Positions 34,464 to 47,107 of a stretch of DNA of 64,000 nt are shown here, in pieces. Source of the DNA: Jaapia argillacea MUCL 33604 (lineage: Eukaryota > Basidiomycota > Agaricomycetes > Jaapiales > Jaapiaceae); contig KL197739.1 of the NCBI GenBank assembly GCA_000697665.1, positions 62,001 to 126,000 on the forward strand. The letters are read 5' to 3'. The translations under genes and the position numbers were made by a program. Each line of letters begins with the position of its first letter. Position 1 is the stretch's first letter. The notes under the pieces are model-generated. The model saw nothing but the letters and a program-made list of their open reading frames with translations. It made no database searches and was not told where the DNA came from.

Positions 34464-37261
34464 ATGGCCACTGCCCCAGCAACCGCCACTGGCATCCACA
34501 CCACTCCGAAAACACAGACCGTGTTCAGCCACCCGTTGGACCCCTTGACCGGCGATGAGGTGAGTGATTTTAAGTTTTGGATGACGGGATGTGGTCTCAT
34601 GCCTCCGACGGATGAAATAGATCGCTGCCGTGACCCTTTCCATCCGACAGCACGTCGCGACCAAGACTGAGATCAAGGCAGTCAGGTTCCTCACCTGCTA
34701 CCTTGTCAATCCGCCCAAGAAAGCTGTTCTTGCTTACCTTGGAATCCCTTTGACCCCGGGTGGAAAGCCTGAAGCCCCCGTCCCCATCACTAGGAAGGCC
34801 GAAGTTGACGTATGTTTCCACCCCACTTGCTCGCTATTTGGCATCTCATCGATCCCTATGCCTGCAGTTCATTGACGTCCTGGCTGGGTGGGTTCCCTCG
34901 TCGATCAGATGCTCGGGGTACTAACTATCGATCTTAGCGATGCCTATGTTGCCATTGTCACTTTGAACGGTGCGAAATGGGAGCTTGAGTCGTTGGAGAA
35001 GTTGCCTGAGGGTACTCAGCCTCAGATCTCTCCGGAGGAGCTTTTAGCTTGTGAGGCTGTTGTTCGAGCTGACCCTAGAGTGCAGGCTTTGGCCAGGGAA
35101 GTTGGTGAGTATTGTCTGGCTCTCTTACTCTGTCGATCTCGTCTCAACAATCGCATCAGGTGTCGAGCCCCACCAAATCTTCGCTGACGGTTGGGCAATT
35201 GGCTATGATGAGCGGTTCCCAAAAAAGCAGCGCATTCAGCAAGCTTTGTTGTTCGCTCGGTTCTCCCAGCACGACAATCTCTACGCTCACCCAATGGTAC
35301 GTTCACCCTCCTATGCTGAATGATTTCATTGCCTCATATTCGCCTAGGATTTCATTCCCGTTGTCGACGCAAATACCAACAAAGTTATCCACATTGATCT
35401 TCCTCCCAATTACAAGTCAAATAAGGGCACCCCTGAACTCTCCGTCGAAACCACCAAGTTCCCTCCTCTCGAGAACGATCCTGTCGTTGGTGCCAACCGG
35501 GGACGCATTCCACCTCCCTTAGAGTCTCAAGACTTCTTGCCCGATCTCATGAACGTCAAGATGCGAGATGATATCAAGCCCTTGCACGTAGTCCAGCCCG
35601 AGGGAGTCTCCTTCAAGATGGACGGCCATGTTTTGGAATGGCAAAACTGGAAGATGCACATCGGTTAGTGTTCTTTCTTGTGTAACGAGAATTGAAGTGG
35701 TTCTCACCCCTTGGGCCCATAGCTTTCCACCACCGCGAAGGCATCGCACTTTCGACGATCACTTACAATGATCATGGCGAGATCCGTCCCATCTTCTACC
35801 GCCTCTCCCTCGTTGAGATGGTCGTTCCATACGGAGCACCTGAGTACCCTCATCCCCGAAAGTTCGCTTTTGATGCGTACGTCGTTCTCCTTATTTGTTA
35901 TCGGTTACGTATTGAACTCTCTTCAGTGGCGAGTACGGCATGGGTGTGATGGCCAATGATCTCACTTTGGGTTGCGATTGCCTGGGTCAGATTCATTACT
36001 TGGTAATTATGTCGTCACAATGCTTTATAGGATTTTTTCGCTAACTTACCCTCAGCCTGGTGCCTATGTTGCTCACGACGGAAGTGCTGTTGTCATCAAG
36101 AACGTTATCTGTATTCATGAAGAGGATGCGGGACTTCTCTGGAAGCATACCGATTATCGTGTCGGTGGTCGTTCCCATTCTGTTCGCAGTCGTCGATTAG
36201 TCGTCAGCATGGTCTGCACCCTGGCAAATTACGGTATGTCTCTACTTTCACTTCGGATTCGGTCCATATGCTGATCTGTCCATCCAGAGTATATCTGGAA
36301 CTACTACTTCTACCAGGATGGCAACATCGAGCTTGAGATCCGTCTATCTGGTATCCTACAAGTCTACGTAGCCAAGGATGATGAACCCACTCCCTACGGC
36401 ACGCTTGTCGCTCCCCGAATCAACGCTCACTACCATCAGCACATTTTCTCCGTCCGCGTTGACCCAATGCTTGATGGCTTGAACAACAGCGTCGTGGAGC
36501 AGGATGTTATCGCCTTACCGCAGGAACCCGGCTCTGACGAGAACTTCGCCGGTAACGGATTCACCACCAAATCCACCGTGCTCAAGAATGAATCCGAGGG
36601 CGCCCGCGATTTCGACTTTGCAACGGACCGGAAATGGAAGATCGTCAACCCCGCTCGCCAACATTACGCTAGCAAGCAGGACGTTGGCTACGCGATCTTG
36701 ATGAAAGGTGGTGCTGTTCCCATGCTCGCTAAGAACAACAGTTGGATCGGAAAGAGGGCTGGATTCACCAAGAAGGCGTTGTGGGTTGTCAAGGACGTTG
36801 AAGATGACAAGGGTTCCAGAATGTGGCCTTCTGGTAAATACGTCCCTGGAACCAGGGACACTCCCAACGACTCGGTTGAGAAATGGGCGGAAGGTACAAA
36901 TAACATCGAGAACGACGACGTCGTTGTCTTCGTCACAGTTGGTGAGTGTTGTATTGTCGTTCTCGGCACGTTCTCGTCTCATCCCTCTTCTCCAGGAACG
37001 ACGCATATTCCTCGACCCGAGGACTGGCCTGTGTACGTTATCCACTTCTTTTCAACATATTCGATCCTGGACTTACATTGTATCTATAGTATGCCCGTCG
37101 ATCATCTCCGAGTCAACTTCAAACCCTTCAGCTTCTTCAAGGCCAATCCTGGCATGGATGTCCCGAGTGGCAAGGATCCCCGCAGTGTCCCCGCCTTCGC
37201 GAATGGGGCGCTCGAAGGGTACACGGTTCAGAACGGAGACGCCTGCTGTCATTCAAATTGA
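34464..37261 (+). CDS. Copper-containing primary-amine oxidase
   Basis: Quinoenzyme that deaminates primary amines to aldehyde, NH3 and H2O2. Protein order: an N2/N3-type cystatin-like region (TEIKAVRFLTCYLVNPPKKA; WAIGYDERFPKKQRIQQALLF), then the catalytic beta-sandwich. Visible signature parts: AFDAGEYGMG with the family's catalytic Asp; the cofactor motif TLANYEYIWNYYFYQDG, whose first Tyr is converted to topaquinone; copper ligands His in INAHYHQHIFSVRVD, and the third His in MPVDHLRVNFKPFSFF. Length, about 690 residues, is normal. Several introns, e.g. after GDE near 34560 and around 36236-36288. The C-terminus is ACCHSN with no SRL-type PTS1, and no signal peptide is seen, so the cytosol is possible. 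It converges with LTO1, 242 bp apart. Confidence 0.93.
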
Positions 37262-37503
37262 TCTAAATCCGCAATGTATTTATCATCTAGTGCCTTGTAC
37301 TTGTATACCCTGGGGATTGTGGGGAACAGAAGTCAATTGAATTTGCACCATAGACACATAGATCCCAATATCGAGCGATTTGTACTCACCAATATCGGTA
37401 CCACTACAAGTAGATGCGGTGGTCACTCAGTCAAGTGATTCGACCCGGAGCGTTGGCGGTCCGTTCCAAGCCTCCTTGGTTATTGAGACATTGGGAAGGG
37501 CGG

Positions 37504-38172
37504 TCAAAACGACAATCCTCCAGAAATCGAGCCCTGCCCTCCACTTTGCACCTCCCACACTCTTCGTTTTGCCCCGTCTCCTACGAGACGAGGACGATCC
37601 TCTTCCACTTCTCTCGTCGGTGAAGAGTCACCGGCGCGCAAAGTCGCTCTAACACCCAAAGTCGCACACAGCACCTTGTATCGAGATCGAATCTGTCGAA
37701 ACAACCTGGGAATATCGAGATCAGATGCATCGCTCATAGAAGGGTTCGCCATTGGGAACTGCGCGATCAGATCCAGCAGCTGTTGAGCGTGATGTAGACC
37801 TCGACTGCGATAAAAGAACGAAACAAACGAAAACCCTTAGCTCCAGACTGAGACGCGACTCGGACTCGGTTGAAGAAAGAGAAAGAAACTAACTCGTCAA
37901 ATCGTCTATCCCTTGTATAGATGGCCTTCCACAGCTTCGCAAACCCCTCATAAAATCCGACTTCCTCCCACATTTCAAACCCCTTCTCCCGTCCAAGCGC
38001 TCGTCCCTCGATTAACCCATGTATGCGACCATGATTGAACCCGTCTTCGTATCCGCTATCGTAGAACCTGCCAGGTAGATGTGAGGGATCGTTCGATGCA
38101 TTGGGGAACCTAGGACAGTCCGAACGTTTGTTCGAGATTAACCAGAGACTCCAGATCAAAATCGCTCGCCAT
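37504..38172 (-). CDS. LTO1: LTO1/ORAOV1 homolog (deca-GX3 protein)
   Basis: Partner of YAE1 in the adaptor that delivers Fe-S clusters to the ABC protein ABCE1/Rli1. Exons 38126-38172, 37894-38067 and 37804-37504 are joined in frame by introns of 58 and 89 nt, giving 173 residues. The N-terminus MASDFDLESLVNLEQTFYDSG leads straight into the glycine-periodic deca-GX3 segment: GYEDGFNHGRIHGLIEGRAL, then GREKGFEMWEEVGFYEGFAKLW. The human and yeast proteins have the same LEE/LEQ-F/Y-GY start and GxxxG spacing. The C-terminal ~60 residues are basic and Ser/Gly-rich. In yeast the last residues of Lto1 (a Trp) contact the CIA machinery; here the protein ends GGLSF, so that detail is not conserved as far as I can see. 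Confidence 0.88.
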
Positions 38173-38629
38173 TTGTCGGAGATTGTCGTAGTGCGCCACA
38201 GGGTAGAAATTGCAAAGACCAACACTATGCGAAGACGACAAGTGAACAGACTTTCGCAAGTGGAGGACGATGAGTGAAGCTTTGCCACCGTCCCGCGGAG
38301 TTAGAATGACCAAACACGAGCCACCACCCCATCTGGTCGAACTGGAGGCAATTCGTGGATTTGTGTAACAAGCAGAAAGTTCTGAAGTACCTCAGCTGCG
38401 ATCCAGGTACTTACATACTCTTTCATGGTGTTGTGCTATTTGACTGATCGACGTTCACGTATCATTTAGATGTCCAGTCAGATATCCAAACCAACCACAC
38501 AAACTGAGAATTACAATAGTGAGTGCTAGGAGAAAACGTGATGGGTATGGAGGCAAATGGGGGAAAGAGTGCCAAGAAATAAAGCTATACGTCCGTGATC
38601 GGTCTCCTCAAACCTTAGAGGGGTGTAGG
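38173..38629. other. Intergenic between head-to-tail genes
   Basis: About 450 bp between the LTO1 start and the Whi2-like stop. No gene recognised. Confidence 0.4.
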
Positions 38630-39794
38630 TTAGCGGTGGTCGGAGGTATTCAGCAGAGCACTTACCAAGCTCAGCTCGAGGGTCCAGACTCTTCTTGCCC
38701 ATAGCTTCACTTTGTGTGTTGTGCCATCGTTCAGTGGCAAATCAAACTCAATACCGTCCCACCAGCACTTTCTCTACGAGACGATTTTTGTCAGACGACG
38801 CAACATGGGGAAGACGAGGCTGGACTAACGGCAGGTTTTCTCCAGAATAAGAGAAGCTTTTGAGCGGTTGACATCTGGCTATAGTCGACGGTAACGGGTC
38901 TGTCACCATTAGCAGTGACGGGATGGTGCACAATGCCTGTCTTGAGGAGGACGAGAGCTATCGAAGAAATGCAGCATCGAGATGGTTCAACGGCCCGGTA
39001 TCCCCACTCGTCTTCACGATCAAACCCGCTGTTGATTCTATGAGCGGATAGGCGACGTAGAAACGGAGAGACATACCTCATGCATAACATATCGATGAGG
39101 TGCTGTTCCGCAATGTTATTCTCCTTGTTCACGTTACGTTGAAGAGCGGTGAAGATGTTCCGCTTCGCCAATAGATAAGCGCCGCACTTGCGCTTGACCT
39201 CGAGTAATGTATCATTCGCAATACCGTGCCCGTCCGTCCCAGCACCTGTGTCCTTGGGCGGGATGGAGAAGTACTCGAGCTCTTCACGAAGAACGATGAT
39301 GGCTTGCTTCGTGAGCAACGGGTTTTGTGAGGGCGCCGGGCCCATGTCAGGGGAAGGCGAACCATCGATGAGGTGTTGCTGTGCGGCAAATAGTCCAGGC
39401 GTCGTCGACGTTCCATAGAACGCATCGGCGGCATTTCTGAAGAAGGCGAGGACATATGAAAAACACTCTGGGTCAAACTACCGTGGAGTAGTTAGTGAGT
39501 AAACGATGTCATGAGGTGAAAGGTACATACGTCAACGCCGTATACTTCTTCGTCCTCCTCGTTTTCCCCTCCGTCCGATAACGCAACACTTTGACGACTC
39601 AAGACCAGCCCATTTGGGAAAAGACAAAGCAAGACCGATTCGGGTAAGTTCATGATAGTTTCACGGTCGACAGTGAAACGTTTGCCCCGCAGATCGAGGT
39701 GCAACCTCGTCAGCAGGTTTGGTTGTAGATTCGTCTGAGTTGGGACTTGGGAAACCTGAGTGATGGGCGAAGAGCCCACTGCGACGCCGGCCAT
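38630..39794 (-). CDS. Whi2-like BTB/POZ (KCTD-related) protein
   Basis: Related to yeast Whi2, an activator of the general stress phosphatase Psr1 and a brake on TORC1. ATG at 39794 gives MAGVAVGSSPITQVSQVP, then a BTB fold start LHLDLRGKRFTVDRETIMNL followed by PESVLLCLFPNG, VYGVD and, after an intron, FDPECFSYVLAFFRNA. The middle contains ELEYFSIPPKD and GAYLLAKRNIFTALQRNV. The C-terminal half has the family-typical GYRAVEPSRCCISSIALVLLK, TAQKLLLFWRKPA, RKCWWDG and LWARRVWTLELSL. The last exon can either read through to the TAA at 38630-38632 or splice at a GTAAGT just before it; the first is shown. The BTB domain and the WRKPARKCWWDG block make the assignment good. Confidence 0.8.
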
Positions 39795-41305
39795 TGTGAT
39801 AGGAATATAGACGTAGGGAAATCGTACAGCGAGGTCGAGTATATGGCAGCGAGAAAGTCGTGGACGTTCTACGCCGTGCAATGCGCGAGGCGAACCGAGG
39901 AGACAAACAAGGACAAATAAGGGATCCCAAGTTGTTCCTCGGTTCAGTCTGGTTCAATATTGTTTGCATCTTCGTCGCTCTGTGGACACCGATCGCAAAC
40001 GTTTCAGCACAAAACTTCGTATGTCACTTAACCCTCTGGTTTCAAGGTATTTGTGTGCTCCCTCTCAAACTTCTGGCCTCGTGAGCGCCTCGGGGATCTC
40101 GGCACGACACTTCCTCGAGTTCTGAGCGACATGGCAACCACGTTGTACCCACGTTTTGTCTCGCTTAATTCTCCACAGGGACTTGCGCATCCAGACAGCC
40201 TATCCCAATCACTTCTCCGGCTGCGATCCTGCTCCGATGGAAACGCGACAATGGCGCCTTTGACTCGAATTTATTGATGTCACGTTGCTGAGCCTTTAGA
40301 AGACGCAGCCACGAATCCAGGGAGGGTAAACATCCGTGTACTAGTCCTTGGATGGGACTGTGCGCGATTGGTGGTGTCTAATTGTCCGCCCTGACGTCAG
40401 GAATTCGTGTACCACCGCTGCCTTCGCAGGATAGGCGCTCATCATGCTGTATCCAATTCAATTGCCTTTTTTTCTTTTCGATGGACCAGGTCGACTATCA
40501 GAGTTAATCTTGAGATCATCCACGAGGGTGTCCGTGGTCATTTGCTTTGGCAAACAGCCTTTCCGTACGCGCCTCCGGCACTAACTTTTAACCTACCGTG
40601 AGTGATGTTATCGCAACCTGCTTTCCCAGCGTTACGATCCTGTCCAAGCCTGCTTGCGTATATTGTCTCCGGGTGCATCCGTGCGCAGAAATCCGATATC
40701 CTTGCCACATGCCAACTTCCTACCATTTTCGACATCTCATCGCACGGAAATATTATTTCTCGTTCCCAAACTGATATTGTCCGACGCTGTGATTCGTGAG
40801 CAAAACCGATCCTCTGATACTCGCGGCATTTTGCTGTCGCAACCGTTCTCAAACTTGTCACTATCGCCCTTTGCGCCCGGCCTTACGTCCGCTGCTTCCG
40901 CTTTCTCGCCTAACTCATCCTCAACTTACCATTCAGCCGCTCGCCCTATTCCCTTTATTTTGCTATCCTATCCACATGGTGGGGCGCCGTCCCTGATACG
41001 ACGATCAAAGTTTGAGCCAAGTTAACGTTTAGGTCGTGCAGAATCTAATCTCGGAGGCGATCTTCGGAACATTGCCCTGGTACTGAAAGCGATTATCCAT
41101 ACCAAGGCCAGAACAGAAGTAGTATCGGTTGGTCCCATAAGGATCCACGACTCCCCCCTTCGTCGTTTCTCACCTCCATCACTCTAGCCCACAGTCGGTC
41201 TCTCTCCGCTTTTAAGTAACTGCCACGCTTTCTTGTGAGCCTTTGTTTGTCACATATCTGCTCTGCTCCGCGAAGCGAATCCTCATCGAAGAGATCAAGT
41301 CTACG
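39795..41305. other. Divergent intergenic region
   Basis: 1.5 kb between the Whi2-like gene (-) and the MED25-like gene (+). Pyrimidine-rich stretches occur close to 41200. No domain-bearing frame. Confidence 0.4.
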
Positions 41306-43696
41306 ATGGCGGGGGCCAACGCCATGGCCAATTCATCCAGCATCTTCCGACCTGTCGAACCCGGGTATCCAGTCGCGATCTTATTCCTCATCGAAAACTC
41401 CAAAGATATGGTTCCATACTGGCCGGAAATCCGCAATAAGTACTTGCCCACGTTGCTTGGGACGTTGAGGCTCGCAAATCCAGTGGTTCCCGTTCGTCAT
41501 TCGCGTGTCTCGTTGAAAAAAAAGCCACTGAAGCGCTTCCCAGATTCAAGTGCTCATACTCCCAAGCTCCCCCACAGCCAATCTCGACGGGAAGTCGCAG
41601 CCTGACCAAATTCAATACAACGAATTACCCGAATTGGATTTCAACCCCGATCTACCTAACAAGGTCACTCCCTCGCTTGTGCAAAGGGCAATCGACGTAT
41701 GCATTCATATGCCATATGCCACGTTTTTCATCGCCTGAACCCACCTCTCTAGTCGTTATCTGGCTCTTTCCAAGATACCCCTGCCTCACGACACCTGTTC
41801 ATCATTGCGGCATCAGGTCCAGGGGTTGATTCGCCGACACTGGAACTCTCCGAGTCTGGCTCAGATGACCCTTTTGCATGGCAGCATCTGGGCGACCAGC
41901 TGATTGGAGTACGTAGCTCTAACCGTTCATGTCCTGACTCGATCTTGACATCTGTTGTATAGGTAGGTATATACCTTCACATGATCTTGAAGCATGGAGG
42001 GAACGACCTTGACACGTTCACTGAGTTGTTCAACCGCACGGTCTGTGTGTGATTTCACGTTTTTTCTTGTCGTTACTTAACTATCTTTTCATAGCTTCTG
42101 ACTCAGGGCAACCAGGAAGTTTATCCCTGGTTCAACGTTGATTACCGCAAGTACGACTTTCACCTCTCAGCCCAACCTAGGTTCCCCCTTGACCCCGGTG
42201 GGTACCCAAAATTTTCCCGTCGCCATGCACTCAACTGAAAACAATCTTCAGGTTCCGCCTCGGTCCCTTTCCTTCTCCAGCCAACGTCAACTATGTATGA
42301 CGTTCCTCAAGCAACCACATCTGTTCCCACCCTCTCTACATCTGGTACCACTTCGATCTCAGCTCGGCAAAGTTTTTCAAGGCACAACACGTTCCCCGCT
42401 TCGTCTTACTCTTCCAGCAAGACGGCTAAGCCCCCCAGTTCTCCTCCAAAAGCGGAACCAGCAAATCCCAAGCCGAGCCTTGTTACCCGTCTCAAGAAAA
42501 TGCACGGGATGACGAAAACCCGAAATCACGGCCTTTCATCGAGTAGGCAACCTTTCGTCCGTGATGACTCCCCTGCAGAATCGTCTTCCACGCCATCGTC
42601 GTCGTCCACCGCCAGCTCGCCTCGTTCCCATCCATACCTTCCTACCTCGAGTAGCTCACGTATACCACATCCAGAAGAAGGGGAATTTCAAGCCAGAGAC
42701 GGGGTCAGGAGGAGGCTTAAAGTCCAGACGATGATCAATGCGAAAGCGGGGCGTTTATCGCGACATCGACACTCAGGGTCGTTGGAGTCTGACGCTGCTC
42801 AAGCGTTGGCTCAATCCCTTTCCACGCCCTCATCACCGACATCCCTCACGTCCCCGTACGAACCTATCTATCTCTCGCCGGCCCCCCTGTCTGGGGGAAC
42901 AGGGGTGGCTGAAGCGCAATCAATGGCATCTCTGATGTCTCCAGATCCTGCAAACGGAATCATGACCCAGTACGCCAATAGTAATGGGAGTGTTTCAGGA
43001 TCATCTACCCCCATCATGTCCCCTGTGATGACCACCCTAACTTGGAGCCAGGGTTCGGCGTCACTGCCTTTGACGCCTTACAGTTCTGATGTTTCGTCCG
43101 ACTACGCCAGTTCGATACCGACGACGATTGCCACCGACACTGGATGGGGCACAAACATGGCCAGCGATATGCTTTCCCCCATAAATCCCCCTCAATCCTA
43201 TCTACCTGGGCACACTCTAGTTGGGCTCGCTGAAAACCCCCCTCGGGCTTCGATGGAGTCTCTCAGTATCAGTTCTGAAGCTGATGTGGCTGCACCTACA
43301 ACCCCTCTAGCTGTTCCTGGTGGCAATGACCCCTTCATCTTCGATGCCGAATATGAAGCGGAAGTCAATGCCCATTTCCAAGAAACCATTCGTGCCGCTG
43401 GAATAACTCCCCCCGTCGTCCCTCCGCTTCCAGTTAAATTGGCAACTCCTCGGAACGGGCCCCTTCGCCGATTCCCTCAATCGCTTTCGGAGCCCGACTC
43501 TGCACAACGGATGATGGACCGATCGGCCTTATTATTCGCTCCCACGCAACCACCCAGCATGGAATTTTCAAATATGCAACAACAGCAGACTTTGTCTTCT
43601 TTACAGGTCCCTTTGATGTCGCCTGGTGTGCTTCGAGCGACGTATGCGGGAGATGACGAAGCCGCATACTTTGCGCAACCTTATAGCAATTCCTAG
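41306..43696 (+). CDS. MED25: Mediator subunit 25-like (von Willebrand A-type N-terminus)
   Basis: The N-terminus MAGANAMANSSSIFRPVEPG followed by PVAILFLIENSKDMVPYWPEI and RNKYLPTLLGTLRLANPVVP matches the first strand-helix unit of the MED25 vWA-like domain, which docks activators on Mediator. After a short intron region the domain continues through LPELDFNPDLPNKVTPSLVQ, DTPASRHLFIIAASGPG, IGVGIYLHMILKHGG and YPWFNVDYRKY (41610-42150). The rest (42300-43696, one long exon) is disordered and rich in Ser, Thr and Pro, with a basic patch (RLKKMHGMTKTRNH; RRRLKVQTMINAKAG) and a Gln-rich end. About 5-6 exons; exact boundaries at 41480-41600 are unsure. An unrelated vWA-type protein is the alternative; the match to MED25 is by motif memory only. 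Confidence 0.6.
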
Positions 43697-44859
43697 GCCA
43701 CCTGAGGGGGGTGGCCAATTTCGAGGACTTTTTTATCTTACTGGGGTTACGTGGTAGTCTTTTTTATTTCGATGGACTCTTCTGGAAGGGCGGCTATTCT
43801 CTTGATTGACAGGATCGTACAGCTAATCTGGCGATATCGGTGATCGTGTATCGATCGTTCATTTTGCCTCCGTATGTTGTATGTACCACTAGATTGTACT
43901 TACGCCGAGGAGTTAGCAATGCGTACGCACATGAATCAAGGCGTTCATACATCTGACTTATCCGAGGACCGACGTGATGTCTGCTGGGCACTGAGTTGAT
44001 GCTGAGGCTCATGATAGCTGACAAGGATTTCGCCGATGATACCATGGGTGTTTATATTGAACCGAGACGTATCTTTGATGCCATCGTTGATCCGTGACGG
44101 TGAGAGTCAATAGTCCACCTCACTGGGCAGGAGGGCGCGCTGAAGGGCTCGAAGCCTCGACGTCCTTCGTCGACCGATTACTTCAGCAAGCAACTTTGCG
44201 AGACTGTTATTTAGTGGAACTTTCCGAAAGATAACAAACCGGCTGAACCCAGAGGGACAGCAACGAGCGTTGTGGGAAGGCGGCGGAGGTAGGAAGTGTT
44301 CTGACGTTGTCAGTATGTGAAGGCGAATGCGATCACTCGGCTGTGTGAATATACGGGTTGGACGAGCCTAGTCAACGGGAAGAGACAAAGTTGAAGGACG
44401 GGGAGGAACACGCCGTCGCCGAGGACTGAGAGGAAGGTTGGGTTTCTCTCAAAGCACTTCAATCCAGACTAGACGAGAATTGTTGTCGCGAGGTGCAAAT
44501 ATTGGGTCTTCAAAGCGAGCCTAGTGGCAAGGTCGCGAGTTAAGATGATTTGACCCCGGGATAAAGAGCGTGAGCAACAAGATACAAAAGAAACAACAGG
44601 CGGTACGCACCACATCCTTCAGACTCATCAAAATAGGTGGTGGTTAGGATGGGCAACCACGGGCTCCGAGGGGAGATGTATAGACGACGCACTACAATGT
44701 AAGACATACGGCTAGGGATTTTAAAGCCAAAACACATCGACACATCAGGAAGATGCAGTTGGGACCAAAAGCAGAAAGCCCAATCTAGAGATAGTCTATC
44801 AAACGTGATCCGAATTGCATCGTGAAGTCAGCTTGGCATCGGGAAAGGCATCTGAATTT
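43697..44859. other. Intergenic, no supported gene
   Basis: About 1.2 kb with only short frames on both strands. It borders the decayed tandem repeat unit that starts near 44860. Confidence 0.4.
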
Positions 44860-46521
44860 TGACCCGGTACACTGAAAACGTGAAAACCGACATGAGTTAG
44901 ATGCCGAGCGGCTGGATAGCGAGCACCAAAACTTACTCCTTTATCCTCCACATGTTTGCTTGAGGGGGAGCAGGGCCAGGAATCATGCGTCTCCGCACAC
45001 CCAACCGAACCGCAGATGAAAACCACTCCATGCGACAAAATCACGAAGCCTCAAGACAGCGAGCCGCCAAGTATTGAAGAGATCTATCGTGGATGGAGTC
45101 AGTACACCTTCTGGGATTGCTGAAAACATTTTCTCAAGCCGAAGGGCGGTGTCCAAGGGGTCGTCTAGGCCATAAGGAGAAAGAACGAGGATGACTCGGC
45201 AGCCCTGACCGCTACACCGCCGCGGCCAAAAACAAGCCAAAACGTCAAATTTTCAAGAACCAAAGGTAAGGGCATCGAGTGCTTACCCTTCAGACCGACA
45301 GCCGGCTAATGCGAAATGGTAGGAACGAAAGGCATGTTAGACCGCATTAGAAAATTTGGAATTGAAATCTTCTGCACGGCTACGCGCGCCAATACGCCCC
45401 GAGGTTATTCAATGTCAACCCGACCGCACGAATATTAGATCGGAGATTGTGGGGATTTTGTAGGATGCTCAGTGGGAGATTCCATAACGTAAGGAACGGG
45501 AGGGTTGGATGTGGTTGGACGTAATGAGAAGCACGAGGGAGTCCTTGGAGCGTGAGGATGGTCATGAGTAAGAGGAACGACAAAGTTCGAGACGTTGTCA
45601 ATGTTGATACGTACTGTCGCCGATACGAGACCCTGATCAATTGACTAGGGACACTGAAACATGAAAATGAACATGAGGTAGATACCAAGGTGCTGCCCGA
45701 CGAGCACCGGCACTTGATCCTTTAGCCTACACGTAGTAGCCTGGGAGAGGAATAAGATTAGAATAAAGAACCGAGAAACCAGACATCTCGACGTACCCAA
45801 CTGAAGCCCAGATGAAAGCCGTAAACCCACGGCATATGAAAAGGTATCGTTGGTAATCAGTATACTTTCTAGAAATAAGGAATATCCCGATGATATCCTC
45901 TCGTGGGGCAAGGGGTACCATCTGCAGCACAGAGAGGAAAGGGCGCAGCCCCTGAACATCGGGCGGCAAGGGTACAGAAAGGATCGTTGCACCCGGAAAT
46001 GTACATACAACCTCGCCCGCTTTATACGCTGCCCAAAACCAAGCCAACCGTCAAATCCGGAAGATCGAAGGTAAATGTATCCAATACTTACTTTTAAGTC
46101 TAAGGATAATGCGGGAGCCAACCTAAAGTGGGAGAAAAGTAAATTACGTAGGCCTCGCAGAAGATCAGGCCTAGAACGCACGTAGAGACGTAGAGTATAG
46201 CTTGTGCGGAACACCTGGCCTCAATTCCCTCTGGCTACACCATACAGAAGTTACGCTCAGGGATTACGCTAGACTTGACTCGTACCTCATAGACTACAAG
46301 TGGTGGTTCTTGAGTGGGCCGTCGCAAGACACTCAACTCCAATACGGTCGGAGATTGGGGGGTGGGAGATGGGGTAAGGTAAGGAAAGAAAGGGGGAGCG
46401 GTGAGTGTAAGGTAAAGGGAGGCGAAAGGGAATAAAGTGTGAGTATGATCATGAGTCGGAGGAATGAAAAGTCTTGAACTGTTTCATCATGGATAAGCAC
46501 TGCAAAATCATGGCGTGCCAA
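44860..46521 (-). pseudogene. Tandem decayed copies of a membrane-protein gene
   Basis: Collinear diverged segments repeat with roughly 780-900 bp spacing. Anchors on the plus strand: ACACTGAAAACGTGAAAAC near 44868 and ACACTGAAACATGAAAATG near 45650; CCAAAAACAAGCC..CGTCAAAT near 45226 and CCAAAACCAAGCCAACCGTC near 46031; TCGGAGATTG at about 45440 and 46347; GTCATGAG.(3-6)GAGGAA near 45562 and 46450. On the minus strand the last anchor encodes SFLLLMTILTL in one copy and SFLRLMIILTL in the other, each a membrane-helix fragment, and both copies keep an intron ending TTTTCAG or TTTCAG before TGT. The pattern of helices plus a conserved exon resembles Agaricomycete DUF6533-type receptors, but stops and frame losses prevent a full model. 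I read it as an array of partial or decayed genes; a short living gene cannot be excluded. Confidence 0.5.
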
Positions 46522-47107
46522 AAGTAGGGGAAAGGGAACGTCTCTCGCGACTGCAAGGAAGGAAAGTGGACATAAAACGAGGGAAGGGAAGGCGCGGATG
46601 ACTGATAAAATAAGATGGGGTTGTAATCCTCAGCTATGGGGTGGATAGGTCGGGAAAGAAGGCTATCACCACCAGTCGATGGACATCCCACCAGGAGATC
46701 CTAGACTGAGGTTAGATCTACCGCCGGTATGTTTACAACGGGGGAGGGATTGAACGACAACCGGAATAATATTGAGGACAAAGACGGTCGAAGATCAGAA
46801 TGGTAAAAGGCCAGACCGACAGAGGGATCAAGGACATGCGAGCAAAAACAAAAAACAACCAAAGGTCCAAGCAAAACGAAAATGGTGTTACCGGGTATTG
46901 AGATAGTGACGCACATCTTGGTCGCTATTCCCAAGGCACGATAACGTCCACCACCGTCAAAACAAAAAAGCGGCATACAAAAGATGTGGAAACTATCAAA
47001 GAGGGGATCAAGCAAAAATAAAAATCTAGAAGATATAGCGATCGAGAGGGAGGAGAGGACGAGAGGAGGACGAAAATTCTCCTTCGTTGATCACCGTACC
47101 TCCCACA
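46522..47107. other. Intergenic next to decayed array
   Basis: Contains a hydrophobic minus-strand frame (46701-47015, with NTIFVLLGPLVVFCFCSHVL) that may be the first-helix remnant of another array unit. No complete gene. Confidence 0.3.

Noticed and set aside
36515-37045. 176-codon minus-strand frame inside the amine oxidase gene
   Set aside because: Antisense shadow of conserved catalytic exons.
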